Positions 20,756 through 28,812 of a DNA stretch of 64,000 nucleotides are shown one piece after another (position 1 is the stretch's first letter; the number at the start of each line of letters is the position of its first letter). The notes below the pieces were generated by a model that saw only the letters and a program-made list of their open reading frames with translations, did no database searches and was not told the origin of the DNA. Source of the DNA: CAVQEG01 sp963711465 (GTDB taxonomy: Bacteria; Bacteroidota; Ignavibacteria; OLB7); NCBI GenBank assembly GCA_963711465.1, contig CAVQEG010000001.1, forward strand, positions 2,976,001-3,040,000, read 5' to 3'. Made by a program: the position numbers and the translations under genes.

Positions 20756-21388
20756 CTACCTCCGACGAGCGTATTCCGCCGGGCATGCGAGCACTCCTGA
20801 ATGACAACCCTCATCATGGAAGCTTACATCCAACTCCAGCGCGAGATCCAATCGCTTCACGTACTCCTCCTGCGGAATCTCAGTTCCCCCCATCGATCGA
20901 AGGTGAGACGACAGGAACTGCAGATCAAGAAGCTGAAACCCCCGCGATTCAAGCACCATGACCAACTGAACGAGCGCTACCTTGCTCGAATCCGTAGTAC
21001 GATGAAACATCGATTCGCCGAAGAAGGCGCCTCCAAGGGCGACGCCATACAATCCCCCACAGAGACGACCGCCCTCCCAGACTTCGACGCTATGAGCAAC
21101 GCCTCGGCGATGAAGTTCCTGGTACACCAACTCAATTTCGTGGGAAATCCAGGTCGACTCGCGCTCCGCACAGGCTCCGATTACCTTCCCGAAGGCACGA
21201 TTGTAGGTAACCAGAAACCTCCCCGAATTGACTACTTTGCGAAGACTCCGACTCACACGAAGCTGATCAAACTCGAGAATGCCTCGATTCCTCGGTTCGA
21301 TCCAGCTCACCGGTCCCCATCGGCTCTCCGCCATCGGAAAGATCCCACTCGCGTAGGCCTGAACAACTAGCTCCGGCGTCAACCTCAT
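20756..21388 (-). CDS. aat: Leucyl/phenylalanyl-tRNA-protein transferase
   Basis: Transfers Leu or Phe from tRNA to N-terminal Arg/Lys of proteins, marking them for ClpAP degradation (N-end rule). 210 residues from the ATG at 21388; a TTG at 21400 is possible but weaker. Signatures: AYASGIFPMAES, WIEPRNRGILEF, STWISHEIELVYQELHRRGV, the core AHSVEVWEGGRLCGGLYGVA, LGGAFFGESMF, and LLDLQFLSSHLRSMGG. Length is slightly below the 230-240 of E. coli Aat. Divergent from the DUF1573-like gene, the two starts being only about 11 bp apart, so any promoters must overlap the neighbouring gene. Confidence 0.95.
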   Translation of the reverse strand: MRLTPELVVQAYASGIFPMAESRWGPVSWIEPRNRGILEFDQLRVSRSLRKVVNSGRFLVTYNRAFGKVIGACAERESTWISHEIELVYQELHRRGVAHSVEVWEGGRLCGGLYGVALGGAFFGESMFHRTTDSSKVALVQLVMVLESRGFQLLDLQFLSSHLRSMGGTEIPQEEYVKRLDLALELDVSFHDEGCHSGVLACPAEYARRR

Positions 21389-21399
21389 CCCAACACGCA

Positions 21400-21795
21400 A
21401 TGAATCTCGTATTAATGCTGATCCCAGTCCTGGTGGCTGCGTCCGCCGCGAGCTTCCCAGTGCAATCTGACAATATACCGGTGAAGCTCGATGTGACCGA
21501 GGTGCTCGTGCCTGACACCGTCGAGTTCCACAGCCTCCGACTCCATGTTCTGAATCAAGGCGATTCCGCCGTATACATTACGCGAATCAAGCCCAGCTGC
21601 AGCTGCATCCTCGCTACGGTCCAAAGCACCCTCGCAACCCGAGATCACCCCGCCGTGGTCTACATCGCGGTCGTGACCGCCAACCTCAGCGCCCTCCAGC
21701 CGACTGTCGTAGACGTCTTCACCTCGCAGGACCCGGATCGCCCTCTCAGATTTTCCATCCGAAAGCAAATCACGACCCCAGAACCCCACAACTAG
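21400..21795 (+). CDS. Small exported DUF1573-like protein
   Basis: 131 residues. Signal peptide MNLVLMLIPVLVAASAASF, then a single immunoglobulin-like domain: TVEFHSLRLHVLNQGDSAVY, followed by ITRIKPSCSCILATVQ, whose SCSC resembles the conserved TxCxCT of DUF1573 domains. DUF1573 proteins are periplasmic or secreted in Bacteroidota; no function is established. It starts divergently from aat. The assignment rests on motif recall. Confidence 0.72.
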   Translation: MNLVLMLIPVLVAASAASFPVQSDNIPVKLDVTEVLVPDTVEFHSLRLHVLNQGDSAVYITRIKPSCSCILATVQSTLATRDHPAVVYIAVVTANLSALQPTVVDVFTSQDPDRPLRFSIRKQITTPEPHN

Positions 21796-21845
21796 CCCCT
21801 CATTCCCCCAGAGAGACCTTGAATTTACTTAAAGTAATAATTTAA

Positions 21846-22241
21846 GTGCACACCCTAACTCGAACATTTACCACGACGTGCCGCCTTCTTCTACCAACAT
21901 TTCTCACTTGCCTGCCGTGTGCGTGCTCTAACACGCCAACCGACATCCGCCCCCTCGCCAGCGCCTATACCGACATCCTAATTATCCGAACCCAGTATCG
22001 TGACGACACCCTCGCCGGCATTCGAGCGGCGGACAGTGCCGCCCAGGCAGGCGGTTTTCGAAACGAAGACGACGTGATCCAGCAGGTCGAGAGCCTGACA
22101 TCACAGCCTGACAAACTCCGGCTCCTTCTGGATTCAACAGCCGCAATCCTAAGGACAACCTCTCCCGGAAAGAGCCCCAGCACCCCCCAAGACCCACAAC
22201 AAGAAGAAAAAAAGGGGGAATTCATACAGAATTCCCCCTGA
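21846..22241 (+). CDS. Putative lipoprotein, DUF4296-like
   Basis: 131 residues from a GTG at 21846. An N-terminal hydrophobic stretch (LLLPTFLTCLPCACS) has a lipobox-like LPCAC, with Cys26 or Cys28 as candidate lipid site. The body, with YTDILIIRTQYRD and a Leu-rich C-terminal helix, resembles the small DUF4296 lipoproteins of Bacteroidota. No good ribosome binding site was seen, and the last 10 codons lie inside the terminator hairpin of convergent dnaK, so the 3' end serves both. If the start is wrong the gene could be shorter. Confidence 0.55.
   Translation: MHTLTRTFTTTCRLLLPTFLTCLPCACSNTPTDIRPLASAYTDILIIRTQYRDDTLAGIRAADSAAQAGGFRNEDDVIQQVESLTSQPDKLRLLLDSTAAILRTTSPGKSPSTPQDPQQEEKKGEFIQNSP
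22207..22238 (-). terminator. Rho-independent terminator of dnaK
   Basis: A perfect 10-bp stem (22214-22223 with 22229-22238, 5-nt loop) is followed on the minus strand by TTTTTTT (complement of 22207-22213). It lies 38 bp past the dnaK stop and inside the end of the convergent lipoprotein-like frame. Confidence 0.92.
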
Positions 22242-22276
22242 TTCCCAGCATTCACAGCCCAGTACTCACCTGAACA

Positions 22277-24190
22277 CTACTTCTTCTCGTCGTCGTCGAC
22301 GATGGTGTAATCAGCCTCCTCAACGTTTCCATCTCCCTGGTCACCCCCACTCGACGCCCCAGATGCCGAGCCACCACCGGTCTGCTCCTGATTCGACTGG
22401 TACATCTGCTGTGAAGCCTCGCTCCAAGCACGGTCCAACTCTTCCTTCGCCGTTCGGACCTCGTCGGAACTACCACTCTTGAGCGCCGCCTCCAGCTTGG
22501 CAACACCAGCTTCAATCTTTGCCCGCGAATCACCCGGAATCTTGTCGCCCAACTCCTCCAACTGCTTCTTGCTGGAGAACACGGTCTGGTCAGCCTGGTT
22601 CCGCAGGTCAACCTCCTCCTTGCGCTGCCTGTCCTCCGCCGTGTGCATTTCAGCGTCCTTCTTCATACGTGACACCTCGTCCTCAGACAGGCCGCTCGAC
22701 GATGTGATTCGAATCGACTGCTCCTTCCCGGTTGCCTTGTCCTTCGCTGACACGTTCAGGATACCGTTGGCGTCGATGTCGAACGTGACTTCGACCTGCG
22801 GAACACCACGTGGCGCCGGCGGAATGCCATCCAGATGGAACCGACCGAGTGACTTGTTGTCATTAGCCATTGGACGCTCACCCTGCAGGATGTGAATCTC
22901 AACCGATGGTTGGTTGTCGCTGGCGGTAGAGAAAATCTCCGTCTTCTTCGTCGGCACGGTCGTATTCGAAGGAATCATCGTCGTCATGACCCCACCGAGC
23001 GTCTCGATGCCAAGCGTGAGCGGCGTGACGTCCAACAGAAGCACGTCCTTCACCTCGCCCGACAGCACCGCACCCTGAATGGCTGCGCCAATCGCAACGA
23101 CCTCGTCCGGATTGACCCCCTTGCTCCCTTCCTTCCCGAAAAACTCCCGCACCAGTTGCTGAATCTTCGGAATACGAGTCGACCCGCCCACCAGAATCAC
23201 ATCATCGATGTCCGACGGTGTCACTCCGGCATCCTTCATTGCCTGCTCGCACGGTCCCAGCGTTCGCTTGAACAGATCCTCGCAGAGCTGCTCGAACTTT
23301 GCACGCGTGATCGAGATATTCAGGTGCTTCGGCCCCTCCTGCGTTGCAGTGATAAAGGGAAGATGAACCTCCGTCTGCATCATCTGCGACAGCTCCATCT
23401 TCGCCTTCTCCGCAGCCTCCTTCAGACGCTGCAGCGCCATCGGATCCTTCCGAAGATCAATTCCCTCCGCGTTCTTGAACTCATCCGCAAGGAAATCGAT
23501 CAGACGCTGGTCAAAGTTGTCTCCTCCCAGATGGGTGTCACCATTGGTTGACTTCACCTCGAAGACACCATCCCCGAGCTCGAGTACCGAAATGTCGAAC
23601 GTGCCGCCACCAAGGTCGTATACGGCGATCTTTGCGTTCGCACCCTTTTTGTCCAGCCCATATGCCAGCGCAGCCGCCGTCGGCTCGTTGAGAATGCGCT
23701 TGACTGTGAGACCCGCGATCTCACCCGCATCCTTCGTCGCCTGACGCTGCGAGTCGTTGAAATATGCCGGGACCGTCACCACCGCGTCACTCACCTTCTG
23801 ACCGAGATAGTCCTCCGCGGTCTGCTTCATCTTCTGCAGAATCATGGCAGAAATCTCCGGCGGCGAGTACAGACGATCCCCAATCTTGACCCTCGCAGAG
23901 TTGTTCTCACCCTTCACCACCTCGTAGGGTACCATCTTCTGCTCCTCGTTCACCTCGTCCATGGTGCGCCCCATGAATCGCTTGATCGAGAAGATCGTGT
24001 TGGACGGATTGGTGATCGCCTGCCGCTTGGCAGCTTGCCCCACGAGCCGCTCACCGGATTTCGTGAACGCAACCACCGACGGCGTGGTTCGAGCACCCTC
24101 ACTGTTCGGGATCACCGTCGGCGCAGATCCCTCCATCACTGCCACCACGGAATTCGTCGTCCCGAGGTCGATTCCGATAATTTTTCCCAT
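22277..24190 (-). CDS. dnaK: Chaperone protein DnaK (Hsp70)
   Basis: ATP-dependent chaperone. 637 residues, full length. Nucleotide-binding domain 1-385 with IGIDLGTTNSVVAVMEG, the VPAYFNDSQRQATKDAGEIA signature, DLGGGTFDIS and ILVGGSTRIPKIQQ; then the linker DVLLLDVTPLTLGIET and substrate-binding domain, a Gly/Ser-rich tail and the acidic end VDDDEKK. GGAGG lies about 12 bp before the ATG. The neighbour on the same strand is an hsp20 gene (105-bp gap); grpE and dnaJ are not here. No CIRCE inverted repeat was found upstream. Confidence 0.98.
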   Translation of the reverse strand: MGKIIGIDLGTTNSVVAVMEGSAPTVIPNSEGARTTPSVVAFTKSGERLVGQAAKRQAITNPSNTIFSIKRFMGRTMDEVNEEQKMVPYEVVKGENNSARVKIGDRLYSPPEISAMILQKMKQTAEDYLGQKVSDAVVTVPAYFNDSQRQATKDAGEIAGLTVKRILNEPTAAALAYGLDKKGANAKIAVYDLGGGTFDISVLELGDGVFEVKSTNGDTHLGGDNFDQRLIDFLADEFKNAEGIDLRKDPMALQRLKEAAEKAKMELSQMMQTEVHLPFITATQEGPKHLNISITRAKFEQLCEDLFKRTLGPCEQAMKDAGVTPSDIDDVILVGGSTRIPKIQQLVREFFGKEGSKGVNPDEVVAIGAAIQGAVLSGEVKDVLLLDVTPLTLGIETLGGVMTTMIPSNTTVPTKKTEIFSTASDNQPSVEIHILQGERPMANDNKSLGRFHLDGIPPAPRGVPQVEVTFDIDANGILNVSAKDKATGKEQSIRITSSSGLSEDEVSRMKKDAEMHTAEDRQRKEEVDLRNQADQTVFSSKKQLEELGDKIPGDSRAKIEAGVAKLEAALKSGSSDEVRTAKEELDRAWSEASQQMYQSNQEQTGGGSASGASSGGDQGDGNVEEADYTIVDDDEKK

Positions 24191-24295
24191 GATCCAGATT
24201 CCTCCAATGGCGACGGGGTACCCTCACCGGACCACCGACACCTCGTGATAATGATTGAATGTTCTCATCGCTGCAGCGCCCACGGGCCTCTCCTC

Positions 24296-24751
24296 TCAGC
24301 TGACCTCCACTGACCGACGTGCACGGCCTCCGAGCCGCCGTAGCGTCACTGTAAGCACTCCGTCCCGGATCGTCGCCTCGACCGCGTCAGCGTCGATCGA
24401 CGCGTCCTCAGGAAGATGTACGGTCCGTCGAAAGCTTCCCGTATTCCGCTCCCTCGACACCATCCGCCGATCCACCTGTCCCGGCTCCCGACGCGTGCCC
24501 GAGATCTCGACCGAACGCTCACCTACGAGGTTCACCTCCACATCCTCCTTCGACGCTCCCGGAACGTCCACCAGGATGAAGTAGTTCGAATCATCACATA
24601 GCACGTCCGCCGCCAGAAATGCACCGCCCCGTCGCTGCCCGCGCTGTTCACGAGCCAGATCCTCGAGAATCTCCCGTATCCGATTCGGAAGCCGCTCCAG
24701 CTCCGGAGGGAGATCGAATGAAAAACCCATATCGTACTCCGTTGAATCCAT
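24296..24751 (-). CDS. Small heat-shock protein (Hsp20/alpha-crystallin family)
   Basis: 151 residues from the ATG at 24751 (open frame continues to 24814). The alpha-crystallin domain covers about 55-145: NYFILVDVPGASKEDVEVNL, the LVGERSVEISGTRRE loop, GSFRRTVHLPEDASIDAD, and the hallmark ATIRDGVLTVTL. A holdase that keeps unfolding proteins for DnaK, which is the next gene on the same strand; joint stress expression is likely. A 13-bp direct repeat lies 110-156 bp upstream of the start. Confidence 0.93.
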   Translation of the reverse strand: MDSTEYDMGFSFDLPPELERLPNRIREILEDLAREQRGQRRGGAFLAADVLCDDSNYFILVDVPGASKEDVEVNLVGERSVEISGTRREPGQVDRRMVSRERNTGSFRRTVHLPEDASIDADAVEATIRDGVLTVTLRRLGGRARRSVEVS

Positions 24752-24861
24752 GGTTGCGTTACTGATATACCAAGATTCCCGCTGTTTCAACCCACGTGCC
24801 ACGCGCAAAAACATTGATTTCAGTCAAAATTCGACCATCTCTCCGTCGTAGCCCGACACAG

Positions 24862-24907
24862 TGTCAGCGAATGCCTGACAGGCGAGTGCGGGCCTGTCAG
24901 CGAATGC
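24862..24907. repeat. 13-bp direct repeat pair upstream of hsp20
   Basis: TGTCAGCGAATGC at 24862-24874 and again at 24895-24907, offset 33 bp (about three helical turns), with cctgaca between them as a partial inverted copy. The position suits either an operator of the leftward hsp20/dnaK genes or an element of the adjoining candidate origin. Confidence 0.6.
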
Positions 24908-25082
24908 TGTCACGTCTCCCCGATATCAGATCCCGCTGCTGGTCGCAGAACGGCTTCCCGTTCCCGGCACGTCGTACGACGAAACTCCTCCTCACACAGC
25001 ATTCATCCTCCGTCGCTTTCCCCGTACTCTCTTCCCCCATTCCCCAGAACCCATAAGAAAGAGTTGTATATGTAGATAGGGG

Positions 25083-25091
25083 TGTGGAAAA
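25083..25091 (-). other. DnaA-box-like 9-mer
   Basis: TTTTCCACA on the minus strand, one mismatch from TTATCCACA, at the left edge of the cluster and next to the A+T-rich stretch. Confidence 0.6.
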
Positions 25092-25178
25092 GTGGAAATT
25101 GCGATGCGCCGCACCGAAAAAATTGGAGAAAATGTGCTGCAATCCTTGATTCTGTCGAGATCCGTAATTGGGAAAACG

Positions 25179-25187
25179 TGTGGAGAA
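25179..25187 (-). other. DnaA-box-like 9-mer
   Basis: TTCTCCACA on the minus strand, one mismatch from TTATCCACA; faces the next box across 8 bp. Confidence 0.55.
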
Positions 25188-25195
25188 ATCAGACG

Positions 25196-25204
25196 TTGTC
25201 CACA
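25196..25204 (+). other. DnaA-box-like 9-mer
   Basis: TTGTCCACA on the plus strand, one mismatch from TTATCCACA, in opposite orientation to the box at 25179. Confidence 0.6.
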
Positions 25205-25438
25205 TCGACGGGGATTGCGTCCACGACGACGTCTCACGGCTGCTGAATTCCACAGCGATTCCCGACGAAAACCACGGGTCCGTTGCTCGGTGTTGACAAG
25301 GATGGGGAAAACTCCACCACGAAATTCATTGAAAATCGCCGGTTCCAAGGTCACTACTGTTCCACGACCAGTCACCTGTGTTCCACAGGGAGAGAGGAAT
25401 TGTGAACCCGGACGGAGGTGGTAGGGGGTAAACGAGCG

Positions 25439-25466
25439 GAGGCGACCCCGACTCCGGGATCGCCTC
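25439..25466 (-). terminator. Possible terminator behind pepA
   Basis: An 11-position stem with one mismatch (25439-25449 with 25456-25466) 28 bp past the pepA stop. On the minus strand only a weak CGTTTACC follows, so intrinsic termination is uncertain. Confidence 0.45.
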
Positions 25467-25493
25467 GTGATTTGAACAGTTCCGCACGTACAC

Positions 25494-27011
25494 TCAGGCG
25501 CGATCGACGCCCTGCCAGTGACGGATCACATCGACCAGCAGCCGGACACCCGCTCCGGTGCCACCTTTGTTGATATACCCCGACGCGCGCGACGTCATCC
25601 CGGAGCCGGCAATGTCGAGGTGCGCCCACGGGTAGTCGCCGACGAAATGCTTGAGGAACATACCGGCCGTGATGGTACCGGCCGCACGTCCACCGCTGTT
25701 CTTGATATCCGCCACATCGCTCTTGATGAGATCATCGTATTCATCCCACAGCGGCAGCTCGACCACACGGTCGTAGGTACGAGCGGCCGCGTGCCGCAGG
25801 CTGTCGTTGAGCGACGGTGAAATTCCCATCAGCGCCGAGGCAAAGTTCCCCACCGCGACCACGGCGGCACCCGTAAGCGTCGCGAGGTCGACGACCGCCT
25901 GGGGCTTGAGAGAATCAGCGTAGATCAGGGCGTCGGCGAGCACGAGGCGTCCCTCGGCGTCCGTGTTGTCGATCTCGACGGTGGTTCCGTTGGAGTAGGT
26001 AACCACGTCCCCTGGCTTGTATGCCGAGCCGGACGGGAGATTCTCGGTCGAAGGCACCAGTCCGATCACGTTGTGCGGCAGTTTCAATTCCGCGATCGCC
26101 CGCATGGTGCCGATCACCGCACCTGCGCCACCCATATCCATCTTCATCTCACCCATACCGGCCGATGGCTTGATCGAAATGCCACCCGAGTCGAACGTGA
26201 TTCCCTTTCCAACCAATACGATCGGCGGCTCACTGCGACCACCGCCATGGTATTCCATGATGATGAAGACAGGCGGCTTCTCGCTCCCCGCGTTCACCGC
26301 CAGCAGCCCGTTCATCTTCTGCTGCTGAATCTTCTTCTTGTCGAATACCCGCACCTTCACACCGAATTCGGAGAGCTCGTGCTTTGCCCGATCGGCAAGT
26401 GACTCAGGGTAAATTTCGTTCGACGGCGCATTGACGAGGTCCCGCGCCAGGACGACCCCGTTGGCGATACCCGTTCCCACCGCAGCACCCTTCTTGACCG
26501 TGGCGTTGTCCTTCCGGTCACCCGTCAGCAGGACCAGCTTCTCGAGTTTCGGCGGCGCGCTGCCGTTGCTGCCGTTCTTCGACGAGCGATACGGATCGAA
26601 CGAATAGCTGCCGAGCACGACGCCTTCGACGATGGCCTGCGCGATGTCGTCGAGCGGGCCGAGCGAGGCAATATCGGGCATGAGGACGGCGATCGACCGG
26701 CACTTGAGCACGCCCGCTCGCTGCGCCGCCAGCGCTGCGGCACGGCGGATCCGCTCCAGATCGAGCTTCGGCAGTTCGCCGAGACCCACCAGCGTCAAAC
26801 GCGGGGACTTCTTCTCACCAGTGTAGATGAGGACCGACGTGTCGGGGGCGCCGACGAAATCCTCCGTCGCAAGCGTTGCCGCCGAATGCTCCCAAACCTC
26901 ACGAATCATCGACTTCTGTGCGTCTGCCGCCTCGCGGTCCTGCTGGACGAACACGGCGACGAGATCTGCCGCGTTCTTCTTCGGCTGAAACACCTGAACG
27001 TTTACAACCAT
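25494..27011 (-). CDS. pepA: Cytosol (leucyl) aminopeptidase, M17 family
   Basis: 505-residue two-metal aminopeptidase releasing N-terminal residues. The N-terminal macro-like domain is at about 1-170; the catalytic domain has VLVGKGITFDSGGISIKPSA, MKMDMGGAGAVIG and the diagnostic NTDAEGRLVLADAL, which supply metal ligands and the catalytic Lys/Arg. The C-terminal PWAHLDIAGSGMT region is also typical. Full length. It lies 61 bp behind guaA on the same strand, so the two are probably one transcript; the candidate origin follows its stop. Confidence 0.96.
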   Translation of the reverse strand: MVVNVQVFQPKKNAADLVAVFVQQDREAADAQKSMIREVWEHSAATLATEDFVGAPDTSVLIYTGEKKSPRLTLVGLGELPKLDLERIRRAAALAAQRAGVLKCRSIAVLMPDIASLGPLDDIAQAIVEGVVLGSYSFDPYRSSKNGSNGSAPPKLEKLVLLTGDRKDNATVKKGAAVGTGIANGVVLARDLVNAPSNEIYPESLADRAKHELSEFGVKVRVFDKKKIQQQKMNGLLAVNAGSEKPPVFIIMEYHGGGRSEPPIVLVGKGITFDSGGISIKPSAGMGEMKMDMGGAGAVIGTMRAIAELKLPHNVIGLVPSTENLPSGSAYKPGDVVTYSNGTTVEIDNTDAEGRLVLADALIYADSLKPQAVVDLATLTGAAVVAVGNFASALMGISPSLNDSLRHAAARTYDRVVELPLWDEYDDLIKSDVADIKNSGGRAAGTITAGMFLKHFVGDYPWAHLDIAGSGMTSRASGYINKGGTGAGVRLLVDVIRHWQGVDRA

Positions 27012-27072
27012 TGCTCGTTGCTTCCTCGATGTTGATGAATGGTTACCAGTTGCGGATTTTTCAGACTCGTCG

Positions 27073-28617
27073 CTATTCCCATTCGATGGTCGCCGGCGGC
27101 TTGGAACTGATGTCGTAGACGACGCGGTTGATGCCCAGTACCTCGTTGATGATCCTGTTGGACACCTCGGCGAGCACTTCGTACGGCACGCGCGCCCAGT
27201 CTGCAGTCATGCCGTCGACGCTGGTGACCGCGCGAACCGCGCAGACGTTCTCGTAGGTGCGCTCGTCACCCATGACGCCAACCGAGGAGATCGGTAGCAG
27301 CACCGTGAACGCCTGCCAGATCAGATCGTACTGCTTGGAACTGTGGAGCTCCTCGAGGAGAATCTGATCGGCCTGTCGAAGCGTGTTGCATCGCTCCCGC
27401 GTTACCTCTCCGATCACACGGATCGCCAGCCCGGGGCCCGGGAACGGATGCCGATCGATGAATTCCTTCGGAAGTCCCAGCTCCCGACCGACTTCGCGAA
27501 CCTCATCTTTGAAGAGTTCGCGGAACGGCTCGATCAGCTTCAGGTTCATCTTCTCCGGCAGTCCGCCCACATTGTGGTGCGATTTGATCGTGACCGACGG
27601 GCCCTTGAACGACACCGATTCGATCACATCGGGATAGAGCGTCCCCTGCGCCAGCCACCGTGCGTCCTCGAACTTCCGTGCCTCCTGCTCAAAGACCTCT
27701 ATGAACGTGGCGCCGATCGACTTGCGCTTTGCCTCCGGGTCGGTCACCCCGCTCAGGCGCTCCAGGAAGAGCTCGCTGGCATCGACGAATTCGAGCGGAA
27801 TGTGAAAGTGATGGCGGAAGAGGTTGACGACCTGCTGCGACTCGTTGGCGCGCATGACGCCGTTGTCGATGTGAATGCACCGCACCTGCTCGCCGAGCGC
27901 GCCATGCAGCAGTACGGCGGCTACCGTTGAGTCGACACCACCGGAGACGGCGCAGATCACCCGCTCGTCGCCGACCGTCTCACGTATATCACGCGTCGCC
28001 GCCTCGACGAAGGCATGAGCACTCCATCCGCCCTCGGCATGACAGATGTTGTAGACGAAATTCCGAAGCACCTCCGTTCCGTGCGGCGTGTGATGCACCT
28101 CCGGATGGAACTGCACACCGTACACCTGCCGCTCCGTGTTGGCTACCACACAGATGGGGGAATTCTCCGTAAAGGCAATCACCTGGAACCCCTCCGGCAG
28201 CTTCGAGAGCGAGTCCCCGTGGCTCATCCATACGATCGTGTCCTGCGGAACTCCTTCGAACAGACCGCCGCCCGGTCCGTTCATGTGCAGATGTGCACGG
28301 CCATACTCGCGACGGGCGGAACGATCGACCGCCCCGCCGAGCTGCGTCGCAATCAACTGAAGCCCGTAGCAGATGCCGAGTACGGGAACTCCGAGCTCGA
28401 AAATGGCTGGATCGGAGAGCGGCGCACCAGGCGCATAGACCGACGAGGGCCCCCCAGAGAGAATGATGCCGATCGGCGCCATCGCCCGAATCGCATCCAT
28501 CTCGATGTTGAAGGGGTGTATCTCCGCGTATACCCCGCACTCTCGCACCTTGCGGGCGATAAGCTGCGTGTATTGGGAACCGAAATCGAGAATGAGAACG
28601 CGCTCGGAATGAATCAC
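27073..28617 (-). CDS. guaA: GMP synthase (glutamine-hydrolysing)
   Basis: Converts XMP to GMP with ATP and glutamine. 514 residues, full length, GTG start at 28617 giving MIHSERVLILDFGSQYTQLI. The class I glutamine amidotransferase domain (1-195) has the nucleophile in VLGICYGLQ and the His/Glu of FHPEVHHTPHG. The ATP pyrophosphatase domain has the P-loop AVSGGVDSTVAAVLLH. The dimerisation domain ends in ISSKPPATIEWE. The pnp terminator is 121 bp upstream of the start, so guaA-pepA has its own promoter. Confidence 0.97.
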   Translation of the reverse strand: MIHSERVLILDFGSQYTQLIARKVRECGVYAEIHPFNIEMDAIRAMAPIGIILSGGPSSVYAPGAPLSDPAIFELGVPVLGICYGLQLIATQLGGAVDRSARREYGRAHLHMNGPGGGLFEGVPQDTIVWMSHGDSLSKLPEGFQVIAFTENSPICVVANTERQVYGVQFHPEVHHTPHGTEVLRNFVYNICHAEGGWSAHAFVEAATRDIRETVGDERVICAVSGGVDSTVAAVLLHGALGEQVRCIHIDNGVMRANESQQVVNLFRHHFHIPLEFVDASELFLERLSGVTDPEAKRKSIGATFIEVFEQEARKFEDARWLAQGTLYPDVIESVSFKGPSVTIKSHHNVGGLPEKMNLKLIEPFRELFKDEVREVGRELGLPKEFIDRHPFPGPGLAIRVIGEVTRERCNTLRQADQILLEELHSSKQYDLIWQAFTVLLPISSVGVMGDERTYENVCAVRAVTSVDGMTADWARVPYEVLAEVSNRIINEVLGINRVVYDISSKPPATIEWE

Positions 28618-28727
28618 GACGGCTGAGGGTCAGATACCAAGGTTGAATTCGAAGGAAACCTTGAAGATACGCAAGCGGCAGTGTTGACGCAGGCGCGTAT
28701 GGGCGCTGCGGTTGTGGGCCAGTGTCG

Positions 28728-28767
28728 AAAAACGATACCGGCCCGCCTCGATCGCGAAGCGGGCCGG
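28728..28767 (-). terminator. Rho-independent terminator of pnp
   Basis: A 9-bp stem (28738-28746 with 28759-28767, 12-nt loop) is followed on the minus strand by TATCGTTTTTCG. It lies 46 bp past the pnp stop and ends the long rimP-to-pnp block. Confidence 0.82.
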
Positions 28768-28812
28768 ATGTGAATTGCGTACTCGCTGCCTGGCGCCGTC
28801 GGCCGGCTACGA

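Larger units (their letters stand above)
24990..25400. other. oriC: Candidate chromosomal replication origin (oriC)
   Basis: No credible gene lies between hsp20 (24751) and pepA (25494). Here an A+T-richer stretch (about 25040-25180, in an otherwise G+C-rich window) carries three 9-mers one mismatch from the DnaA box TTATCCACA: 25083-25091 (minus strand TTTTCCACA), 25179-25187 (minus strand TTCTCCACA) and 25196-25204 (TTGTCCACA). Weaker ones are TGTTCCACA at 25379-25387 and AATTCCACA at 25246-25254. By simple counting, three such hits in 300 bp are unlikely by chance. Three parS-like sites and mnmE/mnmG lie 4-8 kb to the left, a common neighbourhood for oriC. Against it: dnaA and dnaN are absent, and the gene strand flips at 39.6 kb rather than here. 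Confidence 0.6.

Noticed and set aside
24793..24801. CACGTG core near hsp20 as a fourth parS site
   Set aside because: Only the central hexamer matches; the flanking bases (aaCCCACGTGCCac) do not fit the TGTT...AACA arms.
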